Part shown: piece by piece, positions 34,594 through 43,911 of the stretch
How the letters are laid out: each line of letters opens with the position of its first letter
How positions within the stretch are numbered: position 1 is the first letter of the stretch
DNA from: Pseudomonadota bacterium
GTDB taxonomy: Bacteria > Pseudomonadota > Gammaproteobacteria > Burkholderiales > Ferrovaceae
DNA: 52,090 nt
NCBI GenBank assembly: GCA_021805725.1
Contig: JAJZEH010000037.1
Location: 1-52,090 of the forward strand
Reading direction: 5' to 3'
The notes under the pieces: generated by a model
Databases searched by the model: none
Told to the model about the DNA's origin: nothing
What the model saw: the letters and a program-made list of their open reading frames with translations, nothing else
Made by a program: the position numbers and the translations under genes

Positions 34594-35256
34594 CTAGGCC
34601 AGCAGCACCGCCACAAACCCCGTAATGAATATTCCGTCAAAGCTTCCGGCGCCGCCGATGGAAGCGATGGGTGCTCCCATATGCTTCAGGTCCCTGAGAC
34701 GCACGAGATCGGCACCGATCAGCACCCCCAGACTGCCGCCGATGTAAGCCAGCGGGGCGCGCTCCCCGGGGGCGAGCAGGATGGCAATCAGGGCCGCTGC
34801 AATGGGGGCAATGAACATGGGCATGCCAATGCCCACCCCTGGAATGGGGCGACTCACGGCATGGGCGACAGCCGCCACCACACCCACCGCCGCGACGATC
34901 TGGAACAGGCCGAGCGGATGGTGCGCCATCAGGTAGAAGGAAAAGGCCAGGGGTACCAATGCTCCGCCCACGTTGACCACGATGGTGGTGTTCCCGGTAA
35001 AGGGCACAGGACGGAAGAAGGGCAACTTCGACAGTTCCGGGGGTATGGGGGGCGCCGCGGTGGTGTCCGATCGGATACTGAAGAGCGGCAGGTTGACCAT
35101 GCTGCCCGCGAGCGTGCCCATCAGCAACAGGTAGGCCGAGTGATTGGAGAGGCCCAGCTTTTCGAATGCAACGCTGACCACGCCAAACTGGATGACGATG
35201 ATCAGTACAACCAACGCCGCAAACAGCAGAAGGATGCGCAAAGGCGAAAACGGCAT
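34594..35256 (-). CDS. DUF1614 integral membrane protein
   Basis: A 220-residue protein with about seven helices and conserved segments SMVNLPLF (~55), VNVGGALVPLAFSFYL (~93-108), PIPGVGIGMPMFIAPI (~135-150), YIGGSLGVLIGADLVRL and ASIGGAGSFDGIFITG, matching DUF1614. ATG 35256 is chosen over the TTG at 35268 because GGAGG lies between them in proper position. Function of the family is unknown. It may form a unit with the ICMT-like gene downstream. Confidence 0.85.
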   Translation of the reverse strand: MPFSPLRILLLFAALVVLIIVIQFGVVSVAFEKLGLSNHSAYLLLMGTLAGSMVNLPLFSIRSDTTAAPPIPPELSKLPFFRPVPFTGNTTIVVNVGGALVPLAFSFYLMAHHPLGLFQIVAAVGVVAAVAHAVSRPIPGVGIGMPMFIAPIAAALIAILLAPGERAPLAYIGGSLGVLIGADLVRLRDLKHMGAPIASIGGAGSFDGIFITGFVAVLLA

Positions 35257-35277
35257 TCGTTCCTCCAAATAAGAACA

Positions 35278-35745
35278 TCATTCTGCCGGAACAACGCGGG
35301 TCGTGTCCTCGCTCTCGATAATGCGTACGCGTTGGCCCACTTTCAAGGCCTCGGAGCCTTTTTTGGCCTGGGCGGTGACGAATTCGTCACCGGTTTTTTC
35401 CATGCGATAGGTAATCTCCAGGCCTTCCGGGCTGTTGGCAGCCCTGTCGGCCACGGCACCCGTGACGCCACCAATGACCGCCCCGGCAATGGTGCTGATG
35501 ATGCTGGTGCGGCCCTGTCCGGCGGCACTGCCCAACACGCCGCCCACCCCGGCGCCGGCGAGCCCTCCCACGCCTGCAGGCGCGTTTTCCAGCTTCACCT
35601 CGCGCAGACCGGTGATGACGGCGTAGGAAACCTTGAGTTTTTGCTGGGCATTGACTGTAGTATAGGTGTTGGCGCTCTGGTGGGTGGTGCAGGCCCCCAG
35701 CAGGGAAAGCAGGACCACGAGGGCGGCACGCAGGATCAGATTCAT
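35278..35745 (-). CDS. SlyB-like glycine-zipper outer-membrane lipoprotein
   Basis: A 155-residue lipoprotein. The signal ILRAALVVLLSLLGAC ends in the lipobox LGAC (Cys ~18). A glycine-zipper segment (GVGGLAGAGVGGVLGSAAG ... IAGAVIGGVTGAVAD, ~55-100) and a C-terminal beta domain with ITYRMEKTGDEF and VGQRVRIIE follow. These match the PcpM/SlyB group of peptidoglycan-associated or envelope stress lipoproteins. ATG 35745 is selected: GGAGG precedes it and the signal begins there, so the 55-residue upstream extension is not used. It is divergent from the antiporter. Confidence 0.88.
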   Translation of the reverse strand: MNLILRAALVVLLSLLGACTTHQSANTYTTVNAQQKLKVSYAVITGLREVKLENAPAGVGGLAGAGVGGVLGSAAGQGRTSIISTIAGAVIGGVTGAVADRAANSPEGLEITYRMEKTGDEFVTAQAKKGSEALKVGQRVRIIESEDTTRVVPAE

Positions 35746-35845
35746 GTTGAAGCCTCCAAAAGGGTGGGGAACGGACTTCATGGTGAACCCGGCGGCACGT
35801 TGCCCGGTTTTGAAAACGACGAAGGAATCGCGATTGCAGGCAGGC

Positions 35846-37162
35846 ATGCATCCTTTTGAAGCCGGCGGGTTGCTCTGGGCGCTTCCCTTTGCGGGAATGC
35901 TGCTTTCCATTGCCGTGCTGCCGATGGCTTACCCGCATTTCTGGCACGCCCACCATGGCAAGGTCGCGGTGGGCTGGGCGGCCGCCTTTCTCCTGCCGTT
36001 TGCGTATTCCGCGGGATTTGCCTCCGCGCTGCACGAAATACTGCACGCACTGCTCCTGGAGTACATTCCCTTCGTCGTGCTTCTCTTTGCGCTCTATACC
36101 GTGGCTGGAGGGCTGCACATCCAGGGGCGGCTGCGCGGCTCGCCGCTCGTCAATACCGGCATTCTTGCATTTGGCACGGCCATCGCCAGCGTGATCGGCA
36201 CCACGGGGGCGGCGATGGTGCTGATCCGCCCCCTGCTGCGCGCCAATGAGCGGCGCCGGCAGCGTGCACATCTCGTGATGTTCTTCATCTTTTTGGTCGG
36301 CAATATCGGCGGCGCGCTCTCGCCGCTGGGTGACCCCCCCCTGTTTCTGGGTTTTTTACACGGCGTCGATTTTTTCTGGCCCACGCGCATGCTGGCCGCA
36401 CCGACGCTGCTGGTCAGCGGCATCCTCCTGATCCTGTTCCTTGGGGTGGACAGCCACCTGCTGCGCCGCCCCGACAGCCTGCTGCCCGAGAGCGATACCG
36501 CACCGGTCCAGGCGCCGGGGCTGGAAGGGCGCATCAACCTGGTACTCCTCGCCCTCATCGTCGGGGCAGTTCTGCTGTCCGGGGTGTGGCGTCCTGGCGT
36601 GTCGGTTTCCCTGCAAGGGGTCACGCTGGAACTGCAGAATTTGGTGCGCGACGCGATGCTGCTGCTTGCGGCCGCAGCATCGCTCAAATGGACGGCGCCC
36701 CACGCACGGCACGGCAACGGCTTTACCTGGGGTCCGATGGCGGAGGTGGCCAAACTGTTCATCGGCATCTTTCTCAGCATTATTCCGGTGGTGGCGATAC
36801 TGAAGATGGGGGCAGACGGGGCGCTGGGTAGCCTCATCGTGCTCGCCCACGACGCGCACGGGCAGCCAGTGGGCGCTCATTATTTCTGGATGACGGGAAT
36901 CCTCTCCGCGTTTCTCGACAATGCGCCCACGTACCTGGTGTTTTTCAACATGGGGGGCAGCGACCCGCAGGCCTTGAGGGCCCTCTCGGCGGGCGCCGTG
37001 TTCATGGGCGCGCTCACCTATATCGGCAACGCCCCCAATTTCATGGTCAAGGCCATTGCGGAGCATCGCCATGTGCCCATGCCCGGATTTTTTGCATTCG
37101 CGGGATGGTCGGGCCTGATCCTGCTGCCCGTATTTGCCCTGGTGGCCTGGGTGTTCTTTTAG
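35846..37162 (+). CDS. NhaD/ArsB-like ion transporter
   Basis: A 438-residue membrane protein with about eleven to twelve helices, in the ion-transporter superfamily of NhaD, ArsB and citrate carriers. Notable are FGTAIASVIGTTGAAMVLIRPLLR (in two parts, ~110-135), GNIGGALSPLGDPPLFLGFL (~150-170) and the mirror motifs SAFLDNAPTYLVFF (~350) and YIGNAPNFMVKAIA (~395). The repeated xxTG/NAP-type motifs are those of Na+/H+ antiporters such as NhaD. ATG 35846 starts at the first hydrophobic segment; its ribosome-binding site is weak, and ATG 35780 is an alternative. It overlaps the convergent ppk2 by four bases. Confidence 0.85.
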   Translation: MHPFEAGGLLWALPFAGMLLSIAVLPMAYPHFWHAHHGKVAVGWAAAFLLPFAYSAGFASALHEILHALLLEYIPFVVLLFALYTVAGGLHIQGRLRGSPLVNTGILAFGTAIASVIGTTGAAMVLIRPLLRANERRRQRAHLVMFFIFLVGNIGGALSPLGDPPLFLGFLHGVDFFWPTRMLAAPTLLVSGILLILFLGVDSHLLRRPDSLLPESDTAPVQAPGLEGRINLVLLALIVGAVLLSGVWRPGVSVSLQGVTLELQNLVRDAMLLLAAAASLKWTAPHARHGNGFTWGPMAEVAKLFIGIFLSIIPVVAILKMGADGALGSLIVLAHDAHGQPVGAHYFWMTGILSAFLDNAPTYLVFFNMGGSDPQALRALSAGAVFMGALTYIGNAPNFMVKAIAEHRHVPMPGFFAFAGWSGLILLPVFALVAWVFF

Positions 37163-37947
37163 GCCAGGGCAGGCAGGGCTGCGGCCCCCACCGGCCAGTC
37201 GGAGACGATGGCGCCGTCCCAGGCCAGCAGCGTCGCGTCCTTGTCGGGGTAATGCAGGTGGGAGAGGAGGTGGCGCAACAGATTGAGGCGCGCCAGCTTC
37301 TTGTCATTGGAATGCACGATGGTCCATGGGGCTGAGAGGTGGTGGGTCCGCTGCAGCATGGCGTCGCGCGCATGACTGTAGGCCTTCCACTTGCGAACCG
37401 CCATCTCGTCGATGGGGCTGACTTTCCACTGCTTGAGCGGATCCTGTTCGCGGTCTTTCAGGCGCCGGATTTGTTCCTCGCGCGAGATGTCGAGGTAGTA
37501 TTTGAACAGCCTGATGCCCGAGCCCACCAGCAGTTCCTCAAAGGTGGTGACGGTATTCATGAAGGTTTCGTATTCTTCTGGGGTGCAAAACCCCATGACC
37601 GGTTCAACCCCTGCCCGGTTGTACCAGCTGCGGTTGAACAGCACGAATTCGCCCCGGCTGGGCAGATGCGGCACGTAGCGCTGAAAATACCACTGTCCAC
37701 CCTCGCGGTCGGAAGGTTTGCCCAGGGCCACCACCCGCGTCTCCCGAGGGCTCAAGTGTTCCACGATGCGCTTGATGGTTCCGTCCTTGCCTGCCCCGTC
37801 GCGTCCTTCGATGATCACGAGGATGCGCTCGCCGACGTTGATGAAGTGGCGCTGCAGTTTGACAAGCTCGATCTGCAGCAGGCGCAGTTGTGCCTCATAT
37901 TCGTTGCCGTTGTGATTAGGGGCGGGGGCATCGGTTTTCTTTTTCAT
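37159..37947 (-). CDS. ppk2: Polyphosphate kinase 2 family protein
   Basis: A 262-residue one-domain PPK2, which phosphorylates nucleotides with polyphosphate (or the reverse). Walker A is EGRDGAGKDG (47-56), followed by HLSPRETRVVALGKPSDRE, and Walker B/lid NRSWYNRAGVEPVMGF (~110-125), then RRLKDREQDPLKQWKVSPID. Length fits class I PPK2, which favours NDPs. Substrate preference cannot be settled. It is convergent with the antiporter and divergent from the methyltransferase gene. Confidence 0.93.
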   Translation of the reverse strand: MKKKTDAPAPNHNGNEYEAQLRLLQIELVKLQRHFINVGERILVIIEGRDGAGKDGTIKRIVEHLSPRETRVVALGKPSDREGGQWYFQRYVPHLPSRGEFVLFNRSWYNRAGVEPVMGFCTPEEYETFMNTVTTFEELLVGSGIRLFKYYLDISREEQIRRLKDREQDPLKQWKVSPIDEMAVRKWKAYSHARDAMLQRTHHLSAPWTIVHSNDKKLARLNLLRHLLSHLHYPDKDATLLAWDGAIVSDWPVGAAALPALA

Positions 37948-38037
37948 CGCGTTTCCTTGAAGACGACGGGCTCTGACACAATATCGTTAAGGCAGTGTGG
38001 AATAATACGCCAGGCAGTACACCTTCAGGACCCGACA

Positions 38038-39054
38038 GTGAACACCGAAACCCTTAAAACCCAATTCCGGCAGCAAGCCCAGGGCGCCTTGAGCCTCAGT
38101 GTCGCTTTCATCGGCGTCACCGGCAACCTGTTTTCCACCCTTTATCGCCTGCAGGACGCAACGGCCGCTGCGCTGGCACAGGCCGCCAGCCTGGATGCCG
38201 GCTATGTCACCCGCTGGTGCGATGCAGCTTATGCCTTTGGCTATCTGGAAGCCGCCGGAGACATCTTCCGCCTCACGCCCATGGGGGATGCCATGCGTCC
38301 GGAAGCCCCGGACAGCCTGATGCCCATGGCGGTGCAATCCGTGTTGTCGGCGCATATGGCCGAGCGAGCGGCGGGGCTGTTGCAAAGCGGCGAGCGTCCG
38401 GGAGAAGCAGTGCTGGCTGAACGCGCCACCATCCTGCCGTGGTTTGGCCCCATGCTGGAAGCTGGCTTTGGCACGATGTTCGAGAAAACCATCAGCCCGG
38501 CCATCCCGGTGTTTTCCGAGGTGGATGCACGCAGCGGGCTGGTGCTGGACCTGGGCTGCGGCAACGGCTGGTACCTGCGCGTTCTGGCACGGCGGTACAC
38601 GCGTCTGCGTGGGCTGGGGCTCGACGGCTTTGGCGAGAACGTGGTACAGGCGCGAGAACGGGCCCACACCGAAGGCTTTTCCGGCCGGTTGCATTTCGAG
38701 CAGGGTAACATCCATGATTTCACCCTGGAAGAACCCGCCGACCTGATCGCCATGAACAGGGCGCTGCATCACGTGTGGGAGCATGACCGCGCCGGCATTT
38801 TTGCCTGGCTGTACGACAACCTTAAGCCCGGCGGCTACGCCATCATCTGGGAGCCCGCCTGGCCCGCCGAGCGCAGTGCCCTGCGCGACCCGGCGCGGCG
38901 AACGCTGTCGTTCCAGAATCTGAGCGAGCATATCCAGGGCAATCACCTGCTGCAGCCCGAGGAAATCGTTGCCGCCTTTGCCGAGCAGGGCATGCCCACC
39001 GAGATCTACCGCTTTGCAGGCGGCAACGAAGCGGTCATTGTGGCGCGGCGTTAA
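38038..39054 (+). CDS. SAM-dependent methyltransferase with N-terminal winged-helix-like region
   Basis: A 338-residue class I methyltransferase. The N-terminal ~130 residues are helical and resemble the dimerisation/winged-helix region of O-methyltransferase-like proteins (LYRLQDATAAALAQAASLDA). The SAM motif I is VLDLGCGNGWYLR (~168-180), followed by GLGLDGFGENVVQAR and, later, LKPGGYAIIWEP (~262). GTG 38038 is chosen since AGGA lies eight bases before and the longer frame has no support. The substrate is unknown. The aldo/keto reductase follows 31 bp downstream. Confidence 0.85.
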   Translation: MNTETLKTQFRQQAQGALSLSVAFIGVTGNLFSTLYRLQDATAAALAQAASLDAGYVTRWCDAAYAFGYLEAAGDIFRLTPMGDAMRPEAPDSLMPMAVQSVLSAHMAERAAGLLQSGERPGEAVLAERATILPWFGPMLEAGFGTMFEKTISPAIPVFSEVDARSGLVLDLGCGNGWYLRVLARRYTRLRGLGLDGFGENVVQARERAHTEGFSGRLHFEQGNIHDFTLEEPADLIAMNRALHHVWEHDRAGIFAWLYDNLKPGGYAIIWEPAWPAERSALRDPARRTLSFQNLSEHIQGNHLLQPEEIVAAFAEQGMPTEIYRFAGGNEAVIVARR

Positions 39055-39085
39055 TCCGTGCCTTCACTTTCCAGGGGTTGAGGAC

Positions 39086-40102
39086 ATGAAATATCGTTTG
39101 TTGGGCCAAACGGGTCTGTATGTTTCCGAACTGTGCCTGGGTACCATGACCTATGGCAGCGACGGGTTCTGGAAAGTCATGGGCGGCCTCGAGCAGGACG
39201 CCGTCAATGCACAGGTGAAATACGCTTTCGACCAAGGCCTCAATTTCATCGATACGGCCAACGTTTACTCCCTGGGCCAGTCGGAGATGCGCATAGGGCA
39301 GGCCATCAAGGCGCTGGGTCTGCCGCGCGACGAGATCGTGGTGGCCACCAAGGCCACCGGTATCATGAACGATCTGCCCAACGGGCGAGGCCAATCGCGG
39401 CTGCACCTGATGAATGAGGTGAACGCAAGTCTGAAGCGACTACAGCTGGACCATATCGATCTTTACCAGTTGCACGGGTTCGATCCGCTCACCCCGCTGG
39501 AAGAATCGCTCTCCACGCTCAACGATCTGGTCCGTTCTGGCAAGGTGCGCTACGTCGGCCTGTGCAACATGGCAGCCTGGCAGATCATGAAGGCGCTGGC
39601 CATTTCCGAACGGCGTGGCTGGACGCGTTTTGAGAGCGTGCAGGCCTACTACACCATTGCTGGACGCGATCTGGAGCGGGAAGTATTGCCGCTGATTCGC
39701 GACCAGAAGCTCGGTCTGATGGTGTGGAGTCCGCTTGCGGGGGGGTTGCTCACCGGCAAATTTACGCCCGACGGGCAGGGGCCCGAAGGGAGCCGGCGCG
39801 CAACCTTTGATTTTCCGGTGGTGGACAAGCCCCGCGCATTCCGTTGTGTGGATGCGATGCGCCCCATCGCACAACGCCATGGAGCCACTGTGGCGCAGGT
39901 GGCGCTGGCGTGGCTGTTGGCGCAGCCGGCTGTCTCGTCGGTGATCATCGGCGCCAGAACCACAGACCAACTCAAGGACAACATCGCAGCCAGCGGGGTG
40001 CGATTGGACGAAGAGGACCTGAAGGCACTCTCCGAAGTCAGCGCATTGCCCAAAGAATACCCAGGCTGGATGATCGAGCTGCAAAGTGGTTATCGGGTGT
40101 GA
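39086..40102 (+). CDS. Aldo/keto reductase
   Basis: A 338-residue NAD(P)H-dependent oxidoreductase with a TIM barrel. The catalytic tetrad is complete: Asp56 and Tyr61 in FIDTANVYSLGQSE, Lys89 in VVATKATG, His130 in YQLHGFD. The nucleotide-binding end is VIIGARTTDQLKDNIAA (~285-301). ATG 39086 is preceded by GGGGTTGAGG; the longer upstream frame lies inside the methyltransferase gene and is rejected. It resembles the YajO/Tas-type AKR subfamilies. The carbonyl substrate is unknown. Confidence 0.92.
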   Translation: MKYRLLGQTGLYVSELCLGTMTYGSDGFWKVMGGLEQDAVNAQVKYAFDQGLNFIDTANVYSLGQSEMRIGQAIKALGLPRDEIVVATKATGIMNDLPNGRGQSRLHLMNEVNASLKRLQLDHIDLYQLHGFDPLTPLEESLSTLNDLVRSGKVRYVGLCNMAAWQIMKALAISERRGWTRFESVQAYYTIAGRDLEREVLPLIRDQKLGLMVWSPLAGGLLTGKFTPDGQGPEGSRRATFDFPVVDKPRAFRCVDAMRPIAQRHGATVAQVALAWLLAQPAVSSVIIGARTTDQLKDNIAASGVRLDEEDLKALSEVSALPKEYPGWMIELQSGYRV

Positions 40103-40211
40103 GAATGGCTTTCTTCTGCGCAACCAGGTCGCAGGAAACTGTCGAGGAAACCATCATCGTCCCTGGGAGTCAAGGAGCCAGCGCGTCCGCGGGCAATGAG
40201 TTGCTAAATCT

Positions 40212-40562
40212 TCAGGAGTAACCGTACTTGCGATTGAAGTCCTCCTGGCGCATCACCAGCAGGAGAACGCCTTCAATGGCGCCGGCAATGACGGGAATGC
40301 CTGTCCAACAGAACAGGATGTAAAGGATTCCCCAACCCATTTGTCCCAGATAGAACTTGTGGACGCCGATACCACCAAGGAATATGGCAAACAAGGCGGC
40401 AGCCAACCTGCTTTTTCCATTGGGGGCCAGCATGTTAAGCTGACAAGGCACCGAAAGTTGGCGAACACCGCATTGGGGGCAAATCTCCGCCTTGGCCTTG
40501 ATGATGGCGCCACATTCCGAGCAGTACTTTTCGTCAGCGGCTTTTGATGCAGTGTTTGTCAT
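40212..40562 (-). CDS. Zinc-ribbon TM2-domain protein
   Basis: A 116-residue protein with an N-terminal zinc ribbon (CSEC ... CPQCG, ~14-32) and a TM2 domain (about 50-116): SRLAAALFAIFLGGIGVHKF, YLGQMGWGILYILFCWTGIP and a polar end RQEDFNRKYGYS. Two helices place it in the inner membrane with the ribbon probably cytoplasmic. TM2 proteins have no settled function in bacteria. It is a single gene between the AKR and the signal-peptide protein. Confidence 0.88.
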   Translation of the reverse strand: MTNTASKAADEKYCSECGAIIKAKAEICPQCGVRQLSVPCQLNMLAPNGKSRLAAALFAIFLGGIGVHKFYLGQMGWGILYILFCWTGIPVIAGAIEGVLLLVMRQEDFNRKYGYS

Positions 40563-40593
40563 GCACTACTCCCTGGAAACCTTCGTTTCGGCA

Positions 40594-41058
40594 TCAGAAT
40601 CGTAATTTTGCTTCCACACCGACCTGATCCATGGACGGTTTGGTGGGCGGGGCAGTGACCGGGCCGTTGTTCATTTTAACCCCTGCCACGCCCGTTACCA
40701 CCCAGGCTTTGTCGGGATGGAAATCCAGCCCAAAGTGAAATCCCACATCCTTATGGTTTGGTCCCAGCCGTTCGTCGTCCGCAGTGGGCAGCGGCAGGTT
40801 GCCGCCCAGGTTCAATTGCACGGGGCTCGCTGGCGTCACTCCCACCGCTTTTTCGAAACTGTTGGCGGGCTGGTCTGGCTTGGCAGTGCCGAAACCTCTC
40901 GCGGCGGACAGCAGGTTTGCCGTTGGGAATTCAGCTGGCTGGTCAGATAGGTACTGCAGTACTGCATCCGGGCGTTTTGCAGCAGGCTCTGCCCAGGATC
41001 CTGTCGCGAAGAAGATCCAAAAAAATGCTGAAAACAGCAGCTTTACCCCGAAGTTCAT
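40594..41058 (-). CDS. Secreted protein of unknown function
   Basis: A 154-residue precursor with a signal peptide (LLFSAFFWIFFATGSWAEPA; cleavage after SWA at ~23). The mature part is Pro-rich and Gly-rich, with NLGGNLPLPTADDERLGPN and a C-terminal half of alternating polarity, FHFGLDFHPDKAWVVTGVAG, ending VEAKLRF with a final Phe. The terminal Phe and beta-like stretches hint at an outer-membrane or surface location. No family is recognised. It lies 31 bp upstream of the TM2 gene on the same strand. Confidence 0.65.
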   Translation of the reverse strand: MNFGVKLLFSAFFWIFFATGSWAEPAAKRPDAVLQYLSDQPAEFPTANLLSAARGFGTAKPDQPANSFEKAVGVTPASPVQLNLGGNLPLPTADDERLGPNHKDVGFHFGLDFHPDKAWVVTGVAGVKMNNGPVTAPPTKPSMDQVGVEAKLRF

Positions 41059-41226
41059 TGTGTGGTGATGATTTCAACTGTGCTGTATGGGATGACAACC
41101 CTGTTCATTCTAAATGCTGGTTGATTTAGGTCAACAAAAGGCGCCCCTGGTGACTGTACATTTTATCGCTAGCGGCCGGATTGGCGTAATGTGCCCTGCG
41201 CAGGCACCCGTGAGCGAGATGATTCC

Positions 41227-42324
41227 ATGATCATTCCAGCATTCGTGAGGTACGGTCTTTGGGTGGTGCTTCTTGCCATGGTCATGACCAACGATAGGGT
41301 TGCAATTGCGGTGGATGATCCGACATCGTCCACGCCTCCTCCAGTCAGCGGCAGCCGGAATGCGCCAACTCCCTCCTGGGGCAAACCGCTGCCTTACCCG
41401 GTTGTCATCGCTGATCGCCGCAACAACCGGTTGATCGAAGTGTCTCCAGACAAACGCATCATCTGGCAGTTTGGCTCGCCAAACCTGAAGATCTACCATG
41501 ATAACGACGACGTCTACTTCTCGCCTGACGGACGTTTGCTTGCCATTAGCGAGGAGGATAATCAGGATATCCACCTCGTCGACTATGAGCGTCGCGAGCT
41601 GGTCTGGAGTTACGGCGTTCCAGATGTGGCCGGAAACGATCCAGGATATCTGAATTTCCCGGACGACACCCATGTGCTGGCTGATGGAACCATCCTGGTT
41701 GCCGACATCCGCAACTGTCGCGCCCTCTTCCTGGATCGGGAAACCTCAAAAATCAAGGAGCAATGGGGGAAGCCCAGCCGCAAGGACGGAAAGTGGCGCA
41801 GGGATCCCAATTGCCGCCATGACCCGCCACGGTACCTTGGGCTTCCAAATGGTGTGGTGGAAATGGAGGGGGGGGACATTCTCCTCACCGAAATCATGGG
41901 CACATGGATATCCCGTTTGACGCGTGATGGCAAGCTCGTTTGGTCCATGCCAGCTTTCGGACTGCACTATCCATCTGATGCGATGCCAACCCATGATGGC
42001 CAGGTGATCGTGGCCGACTACAGCAAGCCCGGTCGCGTCATCATATTCGATCCGGTCAAACGCAAGGTGACCTGGGACTACTTTGCCAGGGGCGGCGAGG
42101 CCATGCTGGACCATCCCTCACTCGCAGAAGAATTGCCGAATGGCGACGTCATCCTGAATGACGACTATCGGCATCGCGTCATCGTCATCGACCGGCAGAC
42201 CAAACAGATCATTTGGCAATATGGGGTCACTGATCATCCGGGGAACGGGCCGAACCAGTTGAACAATCCGGACGGGATAGACATCGACATTTTTCGCGAC
42301 TGGCGCACATCAGCCCAGCGCTGA
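41227..42324 (+). CDS. Secreted beta-propeller (NHL/PQQ-like) protein
   Basis: A 365-residue exported protein. The signal sequence (YGLWVVLLAMVMTNDRVAIA) ends near residue ~28; a Pro/Ser-rich stretch follows. The rest is built of beta-propeller blades with repeats such as PVVIADRRNNRLIEVSPDKR, SPDGRLLAISEEDNQDIHLV, VLADGTILVADIRNCRALFL and TKQIIWQYGVTDHPGNGPNQ. ATG 41227 begins the signal peptide; the upstream frame to 41191 is not needed. No catalytic motif is recognised. It could bind a partner or a quinone. It is monocistronic. Confidence 0.75.
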   Translation: MIIPAFVRYGLWVVLLAMVMTNDRVAIAVDDPTSSTPPPVSGSRNAPTPSWGKPLPYPVVIADRRNNRLIEVSPDKRIIWQFGSPNLKIYHDNDDVYFSPDGRLLAISEEDNQDIHLVDYERRELVWSYGVPDVAGNDPGYLNFPDDTHVLADGTILVADIRNCRALFLDRETSKIKEQWGKPSRKDGKWRRDPNCRHDPPRYLGLPNGVVEMEGGDILLTEIMGTWISRLTRDGKLVWSMPAFGLHYPSDAMPTHDGQVIVADYSKPGRVIIFDPVKRKVTWDYFARGGEAMLDHPSLAEELPNGDVILNDDYRHRVIVIDRQTKQIIWQYGVTDHPGNGPNQLNNPDGIDIDIFRDWRTSAQR

Positions 42325-42427
42325 TACGCTTGCCATGACATGTAGCGCATGCCACCCCGTTGTCGGTGAGCTTTACCAGGAGTAACTGTTGAAACCCCAT
42401 CATTTGCAGATCCATGCAGCCGCATTT

Positions 42428-43753
42428 TCAGAATTTCTGGTTGCCCAACAGGTCGAGCAGTATTGCAGTTTCTGCGGTAATCGCTGCCTGGATGGTGGGT
42501 TTGTATTCAGGCGCCCATTGCGGGGAGTGGGGGCCCGGTAACGGTATGCCACTTTTCCTGGCAGCGTCCAGTTTGGAGGGTTCCACCGCTCCAATGTGCA
42601 AAAGCACCGCCTTGGCGCCGGCCAGCCCATAGTTTGCAAAATCTTCTGAAGTCATTTTGGCAGGCATCTCCACCACATTTTGAGGGCCCATCACCTCGCG
42701 CAGGGTACGGACCATCCGGGCCGTCAGTTCCGGATCGTTGTACACCGCATCCACGCCACGGCGCACCTCAATCAGGGGCTCCCTGGGGGCATTTGCAGCC
42801 AGGGCCTCCCCTTTGACTTCGCGGGCAATGGCGGCGTGAACGCGGTTGCGTACGGCTTCACTAAAGGTTCGTACCGTCAGTTGCAGCTTGACCTGGTCCG
42901 GAATGATGTTGGCCTGCGTACCGCCGTGGATGCTGCCAACCGTGATGACCACGGGATCCATCGGATTGTTTTCCCGGGATACCACAGTTTGCAGGGCCAT
43001 GATGACGCGCGCTGCAATGACAATGGGGTCGATGGTGTCGTGTGGTGCTGCTCCGTGTCCGCCCTGGCCAAAGATCGTGATGTTGACTGTGTCGGCTGCG
43101 GCACGGAAATAGGCGGGGTGATAGCCCACCTGCCCCGAGGGCAGGGTGGATTCGTCATGCACGGACAGGGCGTAATCCGGTTTCGGGAATCGGGTAAACA
43201 AACCGTCCTTGAGCATGGCGGCCGAACCTTGAACGATTTCCTCTGCAGGCTGACCCACCAGCACCAGCGTGCCATGCCATAGGGCCCGATTGTCAGCCAT
43301 CAGCTTGGCCGTACCCACCCAGGCGGACATGTGAACGTCATGGCCGCAGGCATGCATCACGGGAATCGCATCTCCCGCTACATTTTTGGTGACCGTGGTA
43401 CTGGCGAAGGACAGCCCGGTTTTTTCCTGCACCGGAAGAGCGTCCATTTCGGTGCGCAACATGACTGTGGGGCCAGGTCCGTTTCGAAGAATGGCCACAA
43501 CGCCGGTACCGCCAACCCCCGTAGTGACCTCATAACCCAACGCCTTGACGCGCTTGGCCAGCTTGTTTGCCGTCATGTATTCGTTGAAGGCGAGTTCCGG
43601 ATTCCTGTGAAGATCAATGTAAAACGACTCCACATCCGGAGTCATGGCATTGAGTTCGTTGTCCATCGCGCTTGGCAGGCCCGCGCTGCCGGCTTCATGG
43701 CAAAACAGGGGGGCGCTCAATGCCAAAATTTTGAACACGGTTGTGAGTTTCAT
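42428..43753 (-). CDS. Secreted M20-family amidohydrolase
   Basis: A 441-residue M20 (AmhX/HipO-like) metallohydrolase with a signal peptide (to ~24). Metal ligands are in HACGHD (His134, Cys136, His138) and QPAEE (~169-173); the dimerisation region contains GQGGHGAAPHDTIDPI (~230-245), and a later metal ligand in MTSEDFANYG (~390). Members hydrolyse N-acyl amino acids or indole-3-acetyl conjugates. A periplasmic location is unusual for the family but the signal is clear. It is divergent from the DUF347 gene. Confidence 0.92.
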   Translation of the reverse strand: MKLTTVFKILALSAPLFCHEAGSAGLPSAMDNELNAMTPDVESFYIDLHRNPELAFNEYMTANKLAKRVKALGYEVTTGVGGTGVVAILRNGPGPTVMLRTEMDALPVQEKTGLSFASTTVTKNVAGDAIPVMHACGHDVHMSAWVGTAKLMADNRALWHGTLVLVGQPAEEIVQGSAAMLKDGLFTRFPKPDYALSVHDESTLPSGQVGYHPAYFRAAADTVNITIFGQGGHGAAPHDTIDPIVIAARVIMALQTVVSRENNPMDPVVITVGSIHGGTQANIIPDQVKLQLTVRTFSEAVRNRVHAAIAREVKGEALAANAPREPLIEVRRGVDAVYNDPELTARMVRTLREVMGPQNVVEMPAKMTSEDFANYGLAGAKAVLLHIGAVEPSKLDAARKSGIPLPGPHSPQWAPEYKPTIQAAITAETAILLDLLGNQKF

Positions 43754-43911
43754 CCTGAACGGCCTCCGCGATTCTTATGGGATATTCTCCATGGATGTTA
43801 CGCGCTGTCATAAAAATGTGTCCATAATGACCGAAAATGATGGGGCTTGGAAAACTTGCATGGCGCTGCGAGCTGCCGCGTCATTTATCCTGGAAATTCA
43901 AAATAACTGCC

